Positions 25,139 through 33,866 of a DNA stretch of 64,000 bases are shown piece by piece. The DNA is from Collinsella ihumii (lineage in GTDB: Bacteria; Actinomycetota; Coriobacteriia; Coriobacteriales; Coriobacteriaceae), in NCBI RefSeq assembly GCF_900046475.1, contig NZ_FCOU01000002.1, positions 93,888 to 157,887 of the forward strand. The letters are read 5' to 3'. The stretch's first letter is position 1, and each line of letters starts with the position of its first letter. The notes under the pieces are model-generated. The model saw only the letters and a program-made list of their open reading frames with translations, was not told the origin of the DNA and did no database searches. The position numbers and the translations under genes were made by a program.

Positions 25139-26286
25139 CAGCCGAACAGCTCGGCGGCCCTGGCCATCTTGTCGGCGATCTTCACGCCGAACGGGCAGCG
25201 GCTCTCGCACGCACGGCAGGCGACGCAGTCCGCGGCCGTCGCGTCGAGCGCGCGATAGTGCTCGCGCAGAGAGTCGGGCACCTCGTCGTACATGGTGGCG
25301 AGGTCGTAGAACTTGTTGATCGTCGCGATATCGATGCCGCGCGGGCAGGGTGCGCAGTGGCCGCAATACGTGCACTGGCCCACGTACGCATGGCGCGGAG
25401 CGCCCGCCAGCACGGATGCGTAGTCGCGCTCGGCTTCGGATGCCGTCTCGTAGGCGACCGCCCCGTCCACGTGCTCGGGCGTGGTGAAGCCGACCATCAC
25501 GCTCGCGACCGCCGGGCGCGTCAGCGCGTAATGCAGGCACTGGACGGGCGTGAGCGCCACGCCGAACGGCGAGGTCTTGGCGTCGAACAGGCGACCGCCC
25601 ATATAGCCCTTCATGACGGTGATGCCCGTGCCCGTCTGGTCGCACAGCCCGTAGAGCTCGGCGCGCTCCGGCGTCATGCCGTCGGTCGCGCTCTGCTCGC
25701 CCGCCTCGCCAAACAGGTCGTCGAGGTTCTCGGTCGCGGGCATCATGTCGAACGCCGGGTTCACGGAAAACAGGATCATCTCGATCTCGGGATTCTCGGC
25801 AGCACGCTTCGCCACCTGCGGATTGTGCGTCGACAGGCCGATATGCCGGATGGTGCCCGCCTCGTGCAGGTCGCGCACGTAGTCCATGAACGGGCCGGCG
25901 ATGATCTCGTCGTACTCGTCGACCTTGTCCACATAGTGGATCATGCCGAGATCCATATAGTCGGTATGGAAGCGCGCGAGCAGGTCCTCGAACGCAGGCC
26001 TCACCTGGTCGAGATCGCGCGTGCGGACGTACTGCTCGCCCTGCCATGTCGAGCCCAGGTGCCCCTGGATGACCCACTGGTCGCGAATCCCCAGCTTGTG
26101 CAGGGCGTCACCAAGATTGGAGCGACGCATGGGATCGGGCATCCATACGTCCAGGATATTGATGCCGGCCGCATGGGCGCGCGCGACGACCTCGAGCGCC
26201 TCCTCCGGGGTGCCGTCCATCCATTCGCCGCCAAATCCGATCTCGCTGACCTTGAGTCCGGTACGGCCCAGTTCACGATACTGCAT
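25135..26286 (-). CDS. Aldo/keto reductase with C-terminal two-[4Fe-4S] ferredoxin domain
   Basis: A 383-residue fusion. Residues 1-270 are an AKR barrel (RELGRTGLKVSEIGFGGEW at the start, DLGMIHYVDKVDEY, IRHIGLSTHNPQVAKRAAEN). The C-terminal 90 residues carry two Cys clusters: CTYCGHCAPCPRGIDI and CVACRACESRCPFGVKI, each able to bind a [4Fe-4S] cluster. This class occurs in strict anaerobes and probably links substrate reduction to ferredoxin rather than NADPH. Substrate unknown. The canonical Tyr of AKRs is replaced by a divergent pattern near VWMPDP. The stop codon lies within the repeat at 25059-25138. Confidence 0.87.
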   Translation of the reverse strand: MQYRELGRTGLKVSEIGFGGEWMDGTPEEALEVVARAHAAGINILDVWMPDPMRRSNLGDALHKLGIRDQWVIQGHLGSTWQGEQYVRTRDLDQVRPAFEDLLARFHTDYMDLGMIHYVDKVDEYDEIIAGPFMDYVRDLHEAGTIRHIGLSTHNPQVAKRAAENPEIEMILFSVNPAFDMMPATENLDDLFGEAGEQSATDGMTPERAELYGLCDQTGTGITVMKGYMGGRLFDAKTSPFGVALTPVQCLHYALTRPAVASVMVGFTTPEHVDGAVAYETASEAERDYASVLAGAPRHAYVGQCTYCGHCAPCPRGIDIATINKFYDLATMYDEVPDSLREHYRALDATAADCVACRACESRCPFGVKIADKMARAAELFGC

Positions 26287-26411
26287 GCGTCCTCCCCTGA
26301 TGTGATGTCTGATGGCAACAGCGTAGCAGGTTGCGCGGACACAGAAGAGGGAAGCATCCGAACGGAGGGGGCCATCTGCATCAAAAGGCGCCGTTCGACC
26401 GCTCGTATTAA

Positions 26412-26442
26412 TTTGATATCTATCAAACTGTTGGGGTATACT
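26412..26442 (+). promoter_or_regulatory. sdpR promoter with TTTGATA-TC-TATCAAA operator
   Basis: A 16-bp perfect palindrome (26412-26427) overlaps the -35 region of a promoter whose -10 is TATACT (26437-26442). The start codon of the ArsR-type repressor is 24 bases further on, after AAAGGAGG. Position and symmetry fit autorepression by SdpR. Confidence 0.65.
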
Positions 26443-26465
26443 CCGCAGAAAAGGAGGGATGCCCT

Positions 26466-26732
26466 ATGGCAGGAGACGGATTCAAGGCACTCTCCGACCC
26501 GACCCGCAGAAAGATCCTCGAGCTGCTCGGCGACGGCGACCTCACAGCCGGGGAGATCGGCGCCCACTTCGATATGAGCAAGGCGACGATCTCCCATCAC
26601 CTCGACGTGCTAAGGGAAGCGGGGCTCGTCAGCTCAGAGCGCCACGGCAGGCATATCGTCTACAGCCTGGAGACCACCGTGTTCCAGGACATCATCGCAT
26701 GGTTCTACAACATTACCGATAAGGAGCAATAA
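26466..26732 (+). CDS. sdpR: ArsR-family autorepressor, SdpR type
   Basis: An 88-residue winged-helix repressor: FKALSDPTRRKILELLGDGD, recognition region FDMSKATISHHLDVLREAGL, and wing VSSERHGRHIVYSLE. There is no metal-binding Cys pair, as in SdpR-type autorepressors. It is followed 2 bases later by an SdpI-family gene. In Bacillus subtilis SdpR represses sdpRI and is held at the membrane by SdpI when toxin SdpC is present; no sdpC-like gene is seen here. The end of this gene carries the ribosome binding site of the next (AAGGAGC). Confidence 0.88.
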   Translation: MAGDGFKALSDPTRRKILELLGDGDLTAGEIGAHFDMSKATISHHLDVLREAGLVSSERHGRHIVYSLETTVFQDIIAWFYNITDKEQ

Positions 26733-26734
26733 CC

Positions 26735-27412
26735 ATGAAGCGTAGTCTTTCGAAAGGCGAGCTCGCATTCTGGATCGCGCTCGCACTCGCCGCGCTCGCC
26801 AACGTCGCCGTCTTTGTCGCCCTGTTGCCGACCATGCCCGATCAGCTGCCCAGCCACTGGGGCATCGATGGCGTCGACGCCTGGCATGATAAGGAGTCCT
26901 CCATCGTGCTGGCAGCCATGCCGGCAATCCTGCTCGCCGTGCTGTTCATCGTGCCGCGCATCGACCCCAAGCGGCGCAACTTCGAGCGCTTCTATGGCAT
27001 CTACCAGGCCTTTTCAGCCATCCTCACCCTGTTCATGATGGCCGTCAGCTGGACGGGCCCCCTCACCGTATGGGGCTACCTCTCCCCCGACGGCGCCGTC
27101 CTGAACACGCTGCTCTTCGGCTTCTTCGGGCTGCTGTTCATCGGACTGGGCAACTACCTGCCCCGTATCAAGCCCAACTACACCTTCGGCATCCGCACAC
27201 CCTGGACGCTTGCAAGCGAGGAAGTGTGGCGCCGGACGCACCGCGCCTCGGGGCCCGTGTTCGTCGTCGCCGGCATCGCGACGTTTATCGCCGCGTTCTT
27301 CGCATCGATCGCACCCGCCATTGCCATCGGCGTGATGCTCGTCACCGTCCTCGGCGCCACCGCGTTCGCCGGCGTGTACTCCTACCTCGCGTGGCGCAAG
27401 CTGTCCGCTTAA
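26735..27412 (+). CDS. sdpI: SdpI-family membrane protein
   Basis: A 225-residue protein with about six membrane segments. The N-terminal unit is DUF1648 (LPTMPDQLPSHWGIDGVDAW), followed by an SdpI domain (GLGNYLPRIKPNYTFGIRTP, WTLASEEVWRRTHRASG). In B. subtilis SdpI gives immunity to the SDP toxin and recruits SdpR. Homologues without a toxin gene are common and may be immunity to a neighbour's peptide or a general envelope sensor. It starts 2 bases after the repressor stop, so the pair is one transcription unit. A palindromic repeat lies 12 bases downstream. Confidence 0.85.
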   Translation: MKRSLSKGELAFWIALALAALANVAVFVALLPTMPDQLPSHWGIDGVDAWHDKESSIVLAAMPAILLAVLFIVPRIDPKRRNFERFYGIYQAFSAILTLFMMAVSWTGPLTVWGYLSPDGAVLNTLLFGFFGLLFIGLGNYLPRIKPNYTFGIRTPWTLASEEVWRRTHRASGPVFVVAGIATFIAAFFASIAPAIAIGVMLVTVLGATAFAGVYSYLAWRKLSA

Positions 27413-27424
27413 CCCCCAGAGGCT

Positions 27425-27523
27425 CTCGTTCATTCATGAATGAACGAGGCTCCTTTCAGCATTTCCGCAGGAAAGATATGATTGGCCCCCGCCCTCGTTC
27501 ATGAATGAAGGCGGGGGCCAATC
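27425..27523. repeat. Two-hairpin ATTCATGAAT element (copy 1)
   Basis: Hairpin A is a perfect 24-bp palindrome with ATTCATGAAT at its centre (27425-27448). The core CTTTCAGCATTTCCGCAGGA-AAG follows. Hairpin B (27480-27523) has 14-bp arms GATTGGCCCCCGCC/GGCGGGGGCCAATC around another TTCATGAA loop. Other copies are at 43434-43528, 46150-46243, 47458-47542 and, degenerate, at 35376-35453. It lies between convergent sdpI and the LysO-like gene and may end both transcripts. Confidence 0.75.
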
Positions 27524-27571
27524 GTTGCATCAAAGCCCGCATAGGCGCCCAAAGGCGCGGCACGCGAAAAC

Positions 27572-28513
27572 TCAGCCGAAGAACAACGCGAGCAAAAAGG
27601 GAACGCACGTCGAGCAGATGATGCCGTTGACCAGCGAGAACACCACTGTCCGCTCGTCGGTGTAGCGGATCATCATGGGAAGGGTCGTGTCCTCGCTCGT
27701 AGCGGCGCCCGCGGCGATACAGGCGTAGAAGTTGAGATGGCGCGCGATCCACGGGATGCAGAAAAACGAGATGAGCTCGCGCATCAGGCTGCTGAGAAAC
27801 GCGATCGCCCCGAGCTGGGCGCCGGCCATCCCCTCGATCGTGACGCCCGCCAGGCTGTACCAGCCCAGACCGCTCGCCACGCCCATGCCCTCGCGCAGGC
27901 CGTAGCCGAGCGCCACCGCGGCGAGCGCTCCTCCGACTATCGAACCCACGACCACGCCGAACGGAATCACCAGCGTCTTGACATGATGCTCGCGGATGCT
28001 CGAGATCAGCCCACGACGAAGGCCCACGCTGATGCCCACCGAGAACATCAAGAGCCACAGCACGAGCGTGCTGTGATCCGACAGGAGCGCGAACGGCGCA
28101 AAGGCGGGCGCGGCCAGGCCGGCCAAGATACCGAGCGCGAGCGCGATGAAGGCCATGATGGCGAAGCCCTCCTCGTGCACCACGGCACGGATGCGGCGCG
28201 CGATGCCGCCCGTCGCACCAGGATGGGCGCCAGCGGATGGATCGGGCCTCCCGTCTCCCATGAGCCAATTCGTGAGCAGGTAGACGAGGATCACCGAGCA
28301 GACGGTCGGCAGCAGGCAGAACACGAGGCTCTGTGCACCGAAGACGCCGAGGTTCGAGAGAAAGTCGTCTTGCGCCCCAAGCGAGATGCCCATCGCGAAG
28401 ATCAGCAGCGCCGTGCAGCAGGTCTGGAACAGCTCGTTGACGCGCTTGACCGACGCGGGAACGAGCAGCCTTCCCACGACCGCGCCCGCGCACATGATGA
28501 CCAGAATGTCCAC
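27572..28513 (-). CDS. LysO-family (DUF340) amino acid exporter
   Basis: A 313-residue polytopic protein with about eight to ten membrane segments. It matches the LysO/YbjE family, which exports lysine in Escherichia coli: a first half with VVGRLLVPASVKRVNELFQT and LLIFAMGISLGA, a second with LVLWLLMFSVGISVGLRRGL, LGWYSLAGVTIEGMAGAQLG and the C-terminal GAATSEDTTLPMMIRYT. Start chosen as GTG 28513 because GGGGGAGG lies 5 bases upstream; the frame upstream of it is not family-like. Substrate could be lysine or another amino acid. Confidence 0.83.
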   Translation of the reverse strand: MDILVIMCAGAVVGRLLVPASVKRVNELFQTCCTALLIFAMGISLGAQDDFLSNLGVFGAQSLVFCLLPTVCSVILVYLLTNWLMGDGRPDPSAGAHPGATGGIARRIRAVVHEEGFAIMAFIALALGILAGLAAPAFAPFALLSDHSTLVLWLLMFSVGISVGLRRGLISSIREHHVKTLVIPFGVVVGSIVGGALAAVALGYGLREGMGVASGLGWYSLAGVTIEGMAGAQLGAIAFLSSLMRELISFFCIPWIARHLNFYACIAAGAATSEDTTLPMMIRYTDERTVVFSLVNGIICSTCVPFLLALFFG

Positions 28514-28730
28514 CGTCGCCTCCCCCTGTCGACACAACCGCCCCATTGTAGCCGCACCGATGCGCGACGCGGGTCGTTTTCATGCGGAACACTTGGCCGA
28601 TTCGGTCCCCTCCGGCAGCCGAATGCGGTGCGCATGCTGGTATATCGCACGGCAGAGCGGGTATTTCCCGAGCGACATCCAACCCATGGGCGCCCGCATC
28701 GAGCGGTGCCTCAACATGAAAGGACCAGAT

Positions 28731-29471
28731 ATGCTGCTTTCTGGAAAGACCGCGTTCATCACCGGAGGCTCGCGCGGCATCGGCCTCGCCATCGTCAAGC
28801 GCTTCCTCGAGGAGGGCGCGAACGTCGCCCTGTGCGGCAGCCGCCAGGAGACCGCCGACAAGGCCGTTGAGGCCATCGTCGCCGAGAACGCGGACGCCCG
28901 CGTCATCGGCCTGTCCCCCGACCTGACCGACGAGGCGGCCGTCGAGCAGGCCATGCGCGAGACCAAGGAGCATTTCGGCAGGCTCGACATCGTCGTGAAC
29001 AACGCCGGCATCTCCCAATCGACCGCGCTGGGCGACTACGCGCCCGAGGACTTCGACCGCGTCGTCGACGTCAACATCAAAAGCGTGCTCAACGGCTGCC
29101 AGGCCGCATCGCGCCTGCTGGAGGCCGGCGGCGTCATCCTCAACACGAGCTCCATGGTGAGCAAGAACGGCCAGCCGTCCGGCGTGGGCTATCCCATGTC
29201 CAAGTTCGCCGTCAATGGCATCACCGTCTCGCTCGCGCGCGAGCTCGGCCCGCGCGGCATTCGCGTGAACGCCGTCGCTCCCGGCGTGACCGCCACCGAC
29301 ATGGTCGCCGCCCTGCCCGAGGAGATGATCAAGCCCATCGCCGACGCCATTCCGCTGAAGCGCGTCGGCCAGCCCGAGGACGTCGCCAACGCGTTCGTCT
29401 ACCTGGCGAGCGATCTGGCCTCCTACGTAACCGGCGACGTGCTGCACGTCGACGGCGGCATGACGGTCTAG
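28731..29471 (+). CDS. Short-chain dehydrogenase/reductase
   Basis: A 246-residue classical SDR. The cofactor motif is TGGSRGIG (residues about 11-18), followed by NNAGIS, catalytic Ser in LNTSSMVSKN, YxxxK in YPMSKFAVNG, and the late loop VNAVAPGVTATDM. It resembles FabG-like 3-oxoacyl reductases and bacterial hydroxysteroid dehydrogenases; the substrate cannot be assigned, and the sequence does not resemble the known Collinsella 7beta-hydroxysteroid dehydrogenase. ATG at 28731 follows AAAGGACC. It is divergent from the LysO-like gene with about 217 bases between start codons. Confidence 0.87.
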   Translation: MLLSGKTAFITGGSRGIGLAIVKRFLEEGANVALCGSRQETADKAVEAIVAENADARVIGLSPDLTDEAAVEQAMRETKEHFGRLDIVVNNAGISQSTALGDYAPEDFDRVVDVNIKSVLNGCQAASRLLEAGGVILNTSSMVSKNGQPSGVGYPMSKFAVNGITVSLARELGPRGIRVNAVAPGVTATDMVAALPEEMIKPIADAIPLKRVGQPEDVANAFVYLASDLASYVTGDVLHVDGGMTV

Positions 29472-29631
29472 GGAATCGGGCTGCACAGCGAGCGGCGGGG
29501 CGGTGCCGTCCCGCCGCTCGTCATGTCGATTGTGTTTCCTGCGCAGATGCGAGCCGGTCTGGCAAATCCCATGGGTACAACTCCTGATGGCGCACCGCGC
29601 CTCATGCACCCGTCCAGAAAGGACTACCGTC

Positions 29632-30288
29632 ATGGCTCATCTTGATCTCGACAACATCCGCGTCCTGACCCATAGCTGCATCCGCATCCAGAGCGCCGCG
29701 GGAACCGTCATCTATTTCGACCCGTATCAGCTGACCGAGGCCCCGCACGACGCCGATTTCGTCCTGGTGACGCACGCGCACTACGATCACTTCTCACCGG
29801 AGGATATCGAACGCGTGGCGAAAGACACCACCGAGCTCGTGGTACCCGCGTCCATGGCCGGCGAGGCGACGCAGGCGAAGGCGGCACGCGTGCACACGAT
29901 GCAGGCGGGCGAGCACATCGAGCTGGCCGACATGGTCGTGAACGCCGTGCCCGCCTACAACGTCGAGCCCGAGCGCCTCGGGTTCCATCCGCGCGAGAAC
30001 GCGTGGATCGGCTATATCGTGACGATCGACGGAACGCGCGTCTACGTGGCGGGAGACACCGACCAGAACCCCGATACCCTGCAGGTCAGCTGCGATATCG
30101 CCCTCATCCCCATCGGCGGCACCTACACCATGGACCCGCATCAGGCCGCGGCCTTCATCAACCGGATCATGCCGCGCATCGTCATCCCGACGCACTACGG
30201 TAGCATCGTAGGCACCATGGATGACGCCCAGACCTTCGCCGACGAGGTCGATCGACGCGTGGAGGTCGTCCTCAAGCTCGAGCGCTAG
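29632..30288 (+). CDS. UPF0173-like metallo-beta-lactamase fold hydrolase
   Basis: A 218-residue cytoplasmic MBL-fold protein. The metal motif is THAHYDHFSP (about residues 46-55), with further ligands in VYVAGDTDQNPD and IVIPTHYGSIVG. The N-terminal VLTHSCIRIQSAAGTVIYFD is the UPF0173/UlaG-like opening, in which a His contacts the metal. It probably hydrolyses a phosphodiester or lactone; the substrate is unknown. ATG at 29632 follows AAAGGAC. Same direction as the SDR gene, 160 bases downstream. Confidence 0.85.
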   Translation: MAHLDLDNIRVLTHSCIRIQSAAGTVIYFDPYQLTEAPHDADFVLVTHAHYDHFSPEDIERVAKDTTELVVPASMAGEATQAKAARVHTMQAGEHIELADMVVNAVPAYNVEPERLGFHPRENAWIGYIVTIDGTRVYVAGDTDQNPDTLQVSCDIALIPIGGTYTMDPHQAAAFINRIMPRIVIPTHYGSIVGTMDDAQTFADEVDRRVEVVLKLER

Positions 30289-30355
30289 GCACGACCCGCC
30301 CGGTACGCCCCGACGCCCCTCGACAATCCGAAGCAGGGGCCGATGGCACAAACAG

Positions 30356-30405
30356 GCGCCCGCCCGGCATGCAGACTCCGTCTGATGCGCCGGGCGGGCG
30401 CTTTT
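30356..30405. terminator. Bidirectional terminator between MBL gene and nrdJ
   Basis: GCGCCCGCCCGGC and GCCGGGCGGGCGC form a 13-bp GC stem followed by CTTTTC on the plus strand. It lies between convergent genes and touches the nrdJ stop, so it can end both transcripts. Confidence 0.75.
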
Positions 30406-30409
30406 CGCA

Positions 30410-33400
30410 TCAGCTGCAGCCGGTGGTCGTGCCGCAATCCATGCAGACCTTGCACGTGCCGTTTTGCACCATGCGCGAGCTGCCGCAGTTCGGGCAGGTG
30501 CTGCCGTCGTACAGGCGCTCGCCATGGATCGCCGTGTCGTGCACCGCCTCGTTCACGAAGGCCGCGGTATAGCGGTCCTTGCTATCGAACGTCCCCGTCT
30601 CCTCGAGCAGCTCATCCTGCTTGGCGGCCGTCAGGCGCGTCAGCTCCTCGTCGCTTACCGCCGGCACGTCGTCGAACAGCGGATCCGGCGCGGCGGGCGC
30701 TGCCGCCGCGGGCGCGGGGACGGCGCCTGCCACCTGCGACCAACCCTCCGGCTTGACTTGGACGCGCGTGTAGTCCCCCAGCTCGATGTCGATGACCTTG
30801 GAGATCAGATCCGAGATGGAGTTGACGTACTTGATGTACGGATGGCTCTGGACGAATCCGTACGGCTCGTACATCTGCCCGCGCAGCATCTTGGAGATCC
30901 GCTCCGCGGGAATGCCGTACTGCAGCATGACCGAGATCGTCTTGGACAGCGAGTTGAGCAGGCCCATGATCGTGGTGCCCTCGCGGTCGGTCGTCACGAA
31001 CAGCTCCGAGATGTCACCGTCCTCGTTGCGGTTCACCGTCGTGTAGATCTTGACGCCGTCGATCTGCGCCAGATGCGTGTGGCCGCTGCGGATGCCCATG
31101 ATGCGCCGACGCTCGGCGGGCTTGTGCTCGCTCGCGAGCTTGGCCTGCGCGTCGCGCGCATAGTCGAGCAGCGCGGCGTAGCTGAGGTCGCCCAGGTCCT
31201 TGACGGCGCCGTCGTCGGTCAGCTTGGTGTTGAGCGGCTGCGCGTTCTTGGACCCGTCGCGATACAGCGTGATGCCCTTGCAGCCCGTCTTCCATGCGAG
31301 CATCACCACGTCCTTGAAATCCTGGACGGTGGCGGAATTCGGCAGGTTGACGGTCTTGGAAATCGCCCCCGAGATCAGCGGCGTCATCGCGGCGACCATG
31401 AGCACATGCCCGCGCGGATCGATATAGCGCTCTCCCGTGCCGCACGTGTTCGCGGTATCGAAGACGGGCAGGTGCTCGTCGCGCAGATGCGGCGCGCCCT
31501 CGATCTTGCCGTCGACGACCATGCCGTTCTCGTCGGTCGCCTGCACGTAGTCGAGGATGTCGGCGATCTCGTCCTCCGCGTAGCCCAGCCTGCGCAGCGC
31601 GTCGCCGATCACCGGGTTCGCGATGGTCATGAAACCGCCGCCCGACAGCTTCTTGTAGATCATGTGGCTGAAGAACGGCTCGATGGAGGTCGCGGCGCAA
31701 TCCATGGCGAACGAGATGGTGCCCGTGGGCGCCATGACGGTCATCTGCGCGTTGCGGTACCCGTGCTCCTCGCCCAGCTCCTCGGCGGCACGCCAGGACG
31801 CCACGAGCGCATCGGCGAGCGGGCGCTCCCCCACCTGCTCGAGCAGGGAAAGGTCGACCGCGGGCGGCTGCACCGTCAGCTGCTCGAACGCGTCGTCGCG
31901 CGCGCCTGCCACGCGGGCGTGGTTGCGGATGACGCGCATCATGTAGCGGCGGTTGAGCTCGAAACAGTCGAACGGGCCGATCTTTGCCGCCATGAGCGCG
32001 GAGGCGGCATAGCTGCGCCCCGTGAGTGTGCCGACGATCGCCGCCGCGAGCGCGCGGGCCTCCGGCGAGTCGTAGGGCACGCCCTTGGCCATGAGCAGGC
32101 TCGCGAGGTTGGAGATGCCCAGGCCCGTCGCGCGGAACCGATACGTCCTGCGCGCGATATCGCGCGTGGGGAACTGGCCCCATGCGATGGACGCCTCGAG
32201 CGCAAGCTGGGCGATGTCGATCGCGTGCTCGTAGCCCTCGATATCGAACGCATCGGTTGCCGGGTCATAGAACCGGTAGATGTTGATGGAGCCGAGGTTA
32301 CAGCTCGAATCGTCCAAGAACGCGTACTCGCCGCACGGATTCGTGGAATTCAGGCGGTTGTAGGGCGCCCCCACCTGGCCGTCCTCGCCCGCCGGGCAGG
32401 TGTGCCACTCGTTGAACGTATCCGAGAACTGCGGCGCGGGATCGGCGCACCGCCAGGAACTCTCGTTGAACACGTCCCAGATATGGGCGACCGAGACGTC
32501 GCTGTCCTTGGAGGGGTCCACGCGCCCGCGCAGACGATAGGTCGCGTCCGGATCGGCATCCAGGTTGTCGACCTTCTTCATGAACTCGTTGTCGATGCGC
32601 AGGGAGTTGTTGGAGTTCTGGCCCGAAACGGTCGAGTACGCCTCGCCGTTGAGGTCCCCATCGTAGCCCATCTTCATGAGGGCGAGCGCCTTGTCCTCCT
32701 CGACCGCCTTCCACGTGATGAACTTCTCGATATCGGGATGGTTGATGTCCAGGCTCACCATCTTGGCGGCGCGACGCGTGGTGCCTCCGCTTTTGATGGC
32801 GTCGGCGTTGCGGTCGAGGCCGCGCAAGAAGCTCATGACGCCGCTCGAGACGCCGCCGCCCGACAGCTTCTCGCCCTCCGCGCGCAGCGCGGAGAAGTTG
32901 GAACCCGTTCCGGAGCCGCCCTTGAACAGCTTGGTCTCGGTCACGAACTCGTCGGAGATGGAGTGGTCCCCCAGCAGCTTGTCTTCAACGGACACGATGA
33001 AGCAGGCCGACGCCTGCGTGCGCGTGTACTGATCGGCCGACTCCACGACCTCTCCGGTGGCCGGATCGACGTAGAACATGCCCTGCGGCTCACCGTGGAT
33101 GCCGTAGGCGCGCTCCAGGCCGGTGTTGAACCATTGCGGCGAATTCGGCGCGAAGCGCTGATCGAGGATCATGTAGACGAGCTCGTCGTACAGGATACGC
33201 GCCTGCTCGCCCTCCTCCACCAGGCCCTCGTCGACGAGCGCCGCGACCCAGAAGTCGACCATGCGATGCGCGACCTGCCGCATCGAGGTCTCGTGCCCCG
33301 TGTCCGGGACACCGGCGCGCCGGAAGTACTTGGACGCTATGATGTCGACCGCATTTTGCGAATAGCGCGCCGGAAACTCCAGATCGTGCATGTCGCACAA

Positions 33401-33544
33401 GACCTTGCCGGTCTTGTAGTCGGTGAGATGGACATCGCGCCTCTCCCAATCGAACAGGTCGTAGACGGTCTTGCCCGCATATGCGGCATCGTCGAGCGCC
33501 GCGGTGAAGCGGCGGGTGATAAGCTCATCGATAGTCTTGGCCAT
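30410..33544 (-). CDS. nrdJ: Adenosylcobalamin-dependent (class II) ribonucleoside-diphosphate reductase
   Basis: A 1044-residue reductase that makes deoxyribonucleotides, using adenosylcobalamin to start the radical, so it needs no oxygen. The chain shows the substrate-binding start FAPNSPQWFNTG, FKGGSGTGSNFSALRAEGEK, NSNNSLRID, the finger-loop region NPCGEYAFLDDSSCNLGSIN, ATGLGISNLASLLM and APTGTISFAMDCAATSIEPF. Late NTCGTGERY and a zinc-like tail TCPNCGSSRMVQNGTC with CMDCGTTTG supply the redox-active Cys. ATG at 33544 follows GAGG; an upstream in-frame ATG is less well placed. No cobalamin riboswitch was recognised upstream. It stands alone. Confidence 0.93.
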   Translation of the reverse strand: MAKTIDELITRRFTAALDDAAYAGKTVYDLFDWERRDVHLTDYKTGKVLCDMHDLEFPARYSQNAVDIIASKYFRRAGVPDTGHETSMRQVAHRMVDFWVAALVDEGLVEEGEQARILYDELVYMILDQRFAPNSPQWFNTGLERAYGIHGEPQGMFYVDPATGEVVESADQYTRTQASACFIVSVEDKLLGDHSISDEFVTETKLFKGGSGTGSNFSALRAEGEKLSGGGVSSGVMSFLRGLDRNADAIKSGGTTRRAAKMVSLDINHPDIEKFITWKAVEEDKALALMKMGYDGDLNGEAYSTVSGQNSNNSLRIDNEFMKKVDNLDADPDATYRLRGRVDPSKDSDVSVAHIWDVFNESSWRCADPAPQFSDTFNEWHTCPAGEDGQVGAPYNRLNSTNPCGEYAFLDDSSCNLGSINIYRFYDPATDAFDIEGYEHAIDIAQLALEASIAWGQFPTRDIARRTYRFRATGLGISNLASLLMAKGVPYDSPEARALAAAIVGTLTGRSYAASALMAAKIGPFDCFELNRRYMMRVIRNHARVAGARDDAFEQLTVQPPAVDLSLLEQVGERPLADALVASWRAAEELGEEHGYRNAQMTVMAPTGTISFAMDCAATSIEPFFSHMIYKKLSGGGFMTIANPVIGDALRRLGYAEDEIADILDYVQATDENGMVVDGKIEGAPHLRDEHLPVFDTANTCGTGERYIDPRGHVLMVAAMTPLISGAISKTVNLPNSATVQDFKDVVMLAWKTGCKGITLYRDGSKNAQPLNTKLTDDGAVKDLGDLSYAALLDYARDAQAKLASEHKPAERRRIMGIRSGHTHLAQIDGVKIYTTVNRNEDGDISELFVTTDREGTTIMGLLNSLSKTISVMLQYGIPAERISKMLRGQMYEPYGFVQSHPYIKYVNSISDLISKVIDIELGDYTRVQVKPEGWSQVAGAVPAPAAAAPAAPDPLFDDVPAVSDEELTRLTAAKQDELLEETGTFDSKDRYTAAFVNEAVHDTAIHGERLYDGSTCPNCGSSRMVQNGTCKVCMDCGTTTGCS

Positions 33545-33866
33545 GAGCAACCTCGCTTTCTCTCGGCAGCCTGAGTATCTCCCCTCGCGTGGACAGAAAA
33601 CCTCATATTCGAAAGCGAGGAGAACTCAGCGGCCAGCGATATCGATTCTATCAAGGAGAGCTTGAATGTTTCTCAATATCTTGTTTTCTTCTGTGAACGG
33701 TATCACTACATGTTGTGTTTCCAAATGATAAACCTGCAGAACAGCCCGAAGCTTCCCAGCTCGAGGAGACCCCGTATCTTGAGCAGGCGCGCACCCGGTC
33801 GGGACGGACCTCTCGGTAAACAACACATTCCCTCAACGAATGCTCAAGGGACGCTTGGCAGGCGTG

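Noticed and set aside
28731..29471. 7beta-hydroxysteroid dehydrogenase
   Set aside because: Tempting for a Collinsella-like host, but the sequence has the FabG-like TGGSRGIG start and not the distinct N-terminus of the known enzyme.
30464..33574. Forward-strand frame of about 1030 codons
   Set aside because: Antisense shadow of nrdJ with no recognisable domain.
33551..33640. Cobalamin riboswitch before nrdJ
   Set aside because: A B12-dependent enzyme made this plausible, but the conserved riboswitch core sequences are not found.
33626..33826. Reverse-strand frame of 66 codons upstream of nrdJ
   Set aside because: The C-terminal part looks somewhat protein-like, but there is no ribosome binding site at a proper distance and no family match; the gap 33545-33866 is left without a gene call.
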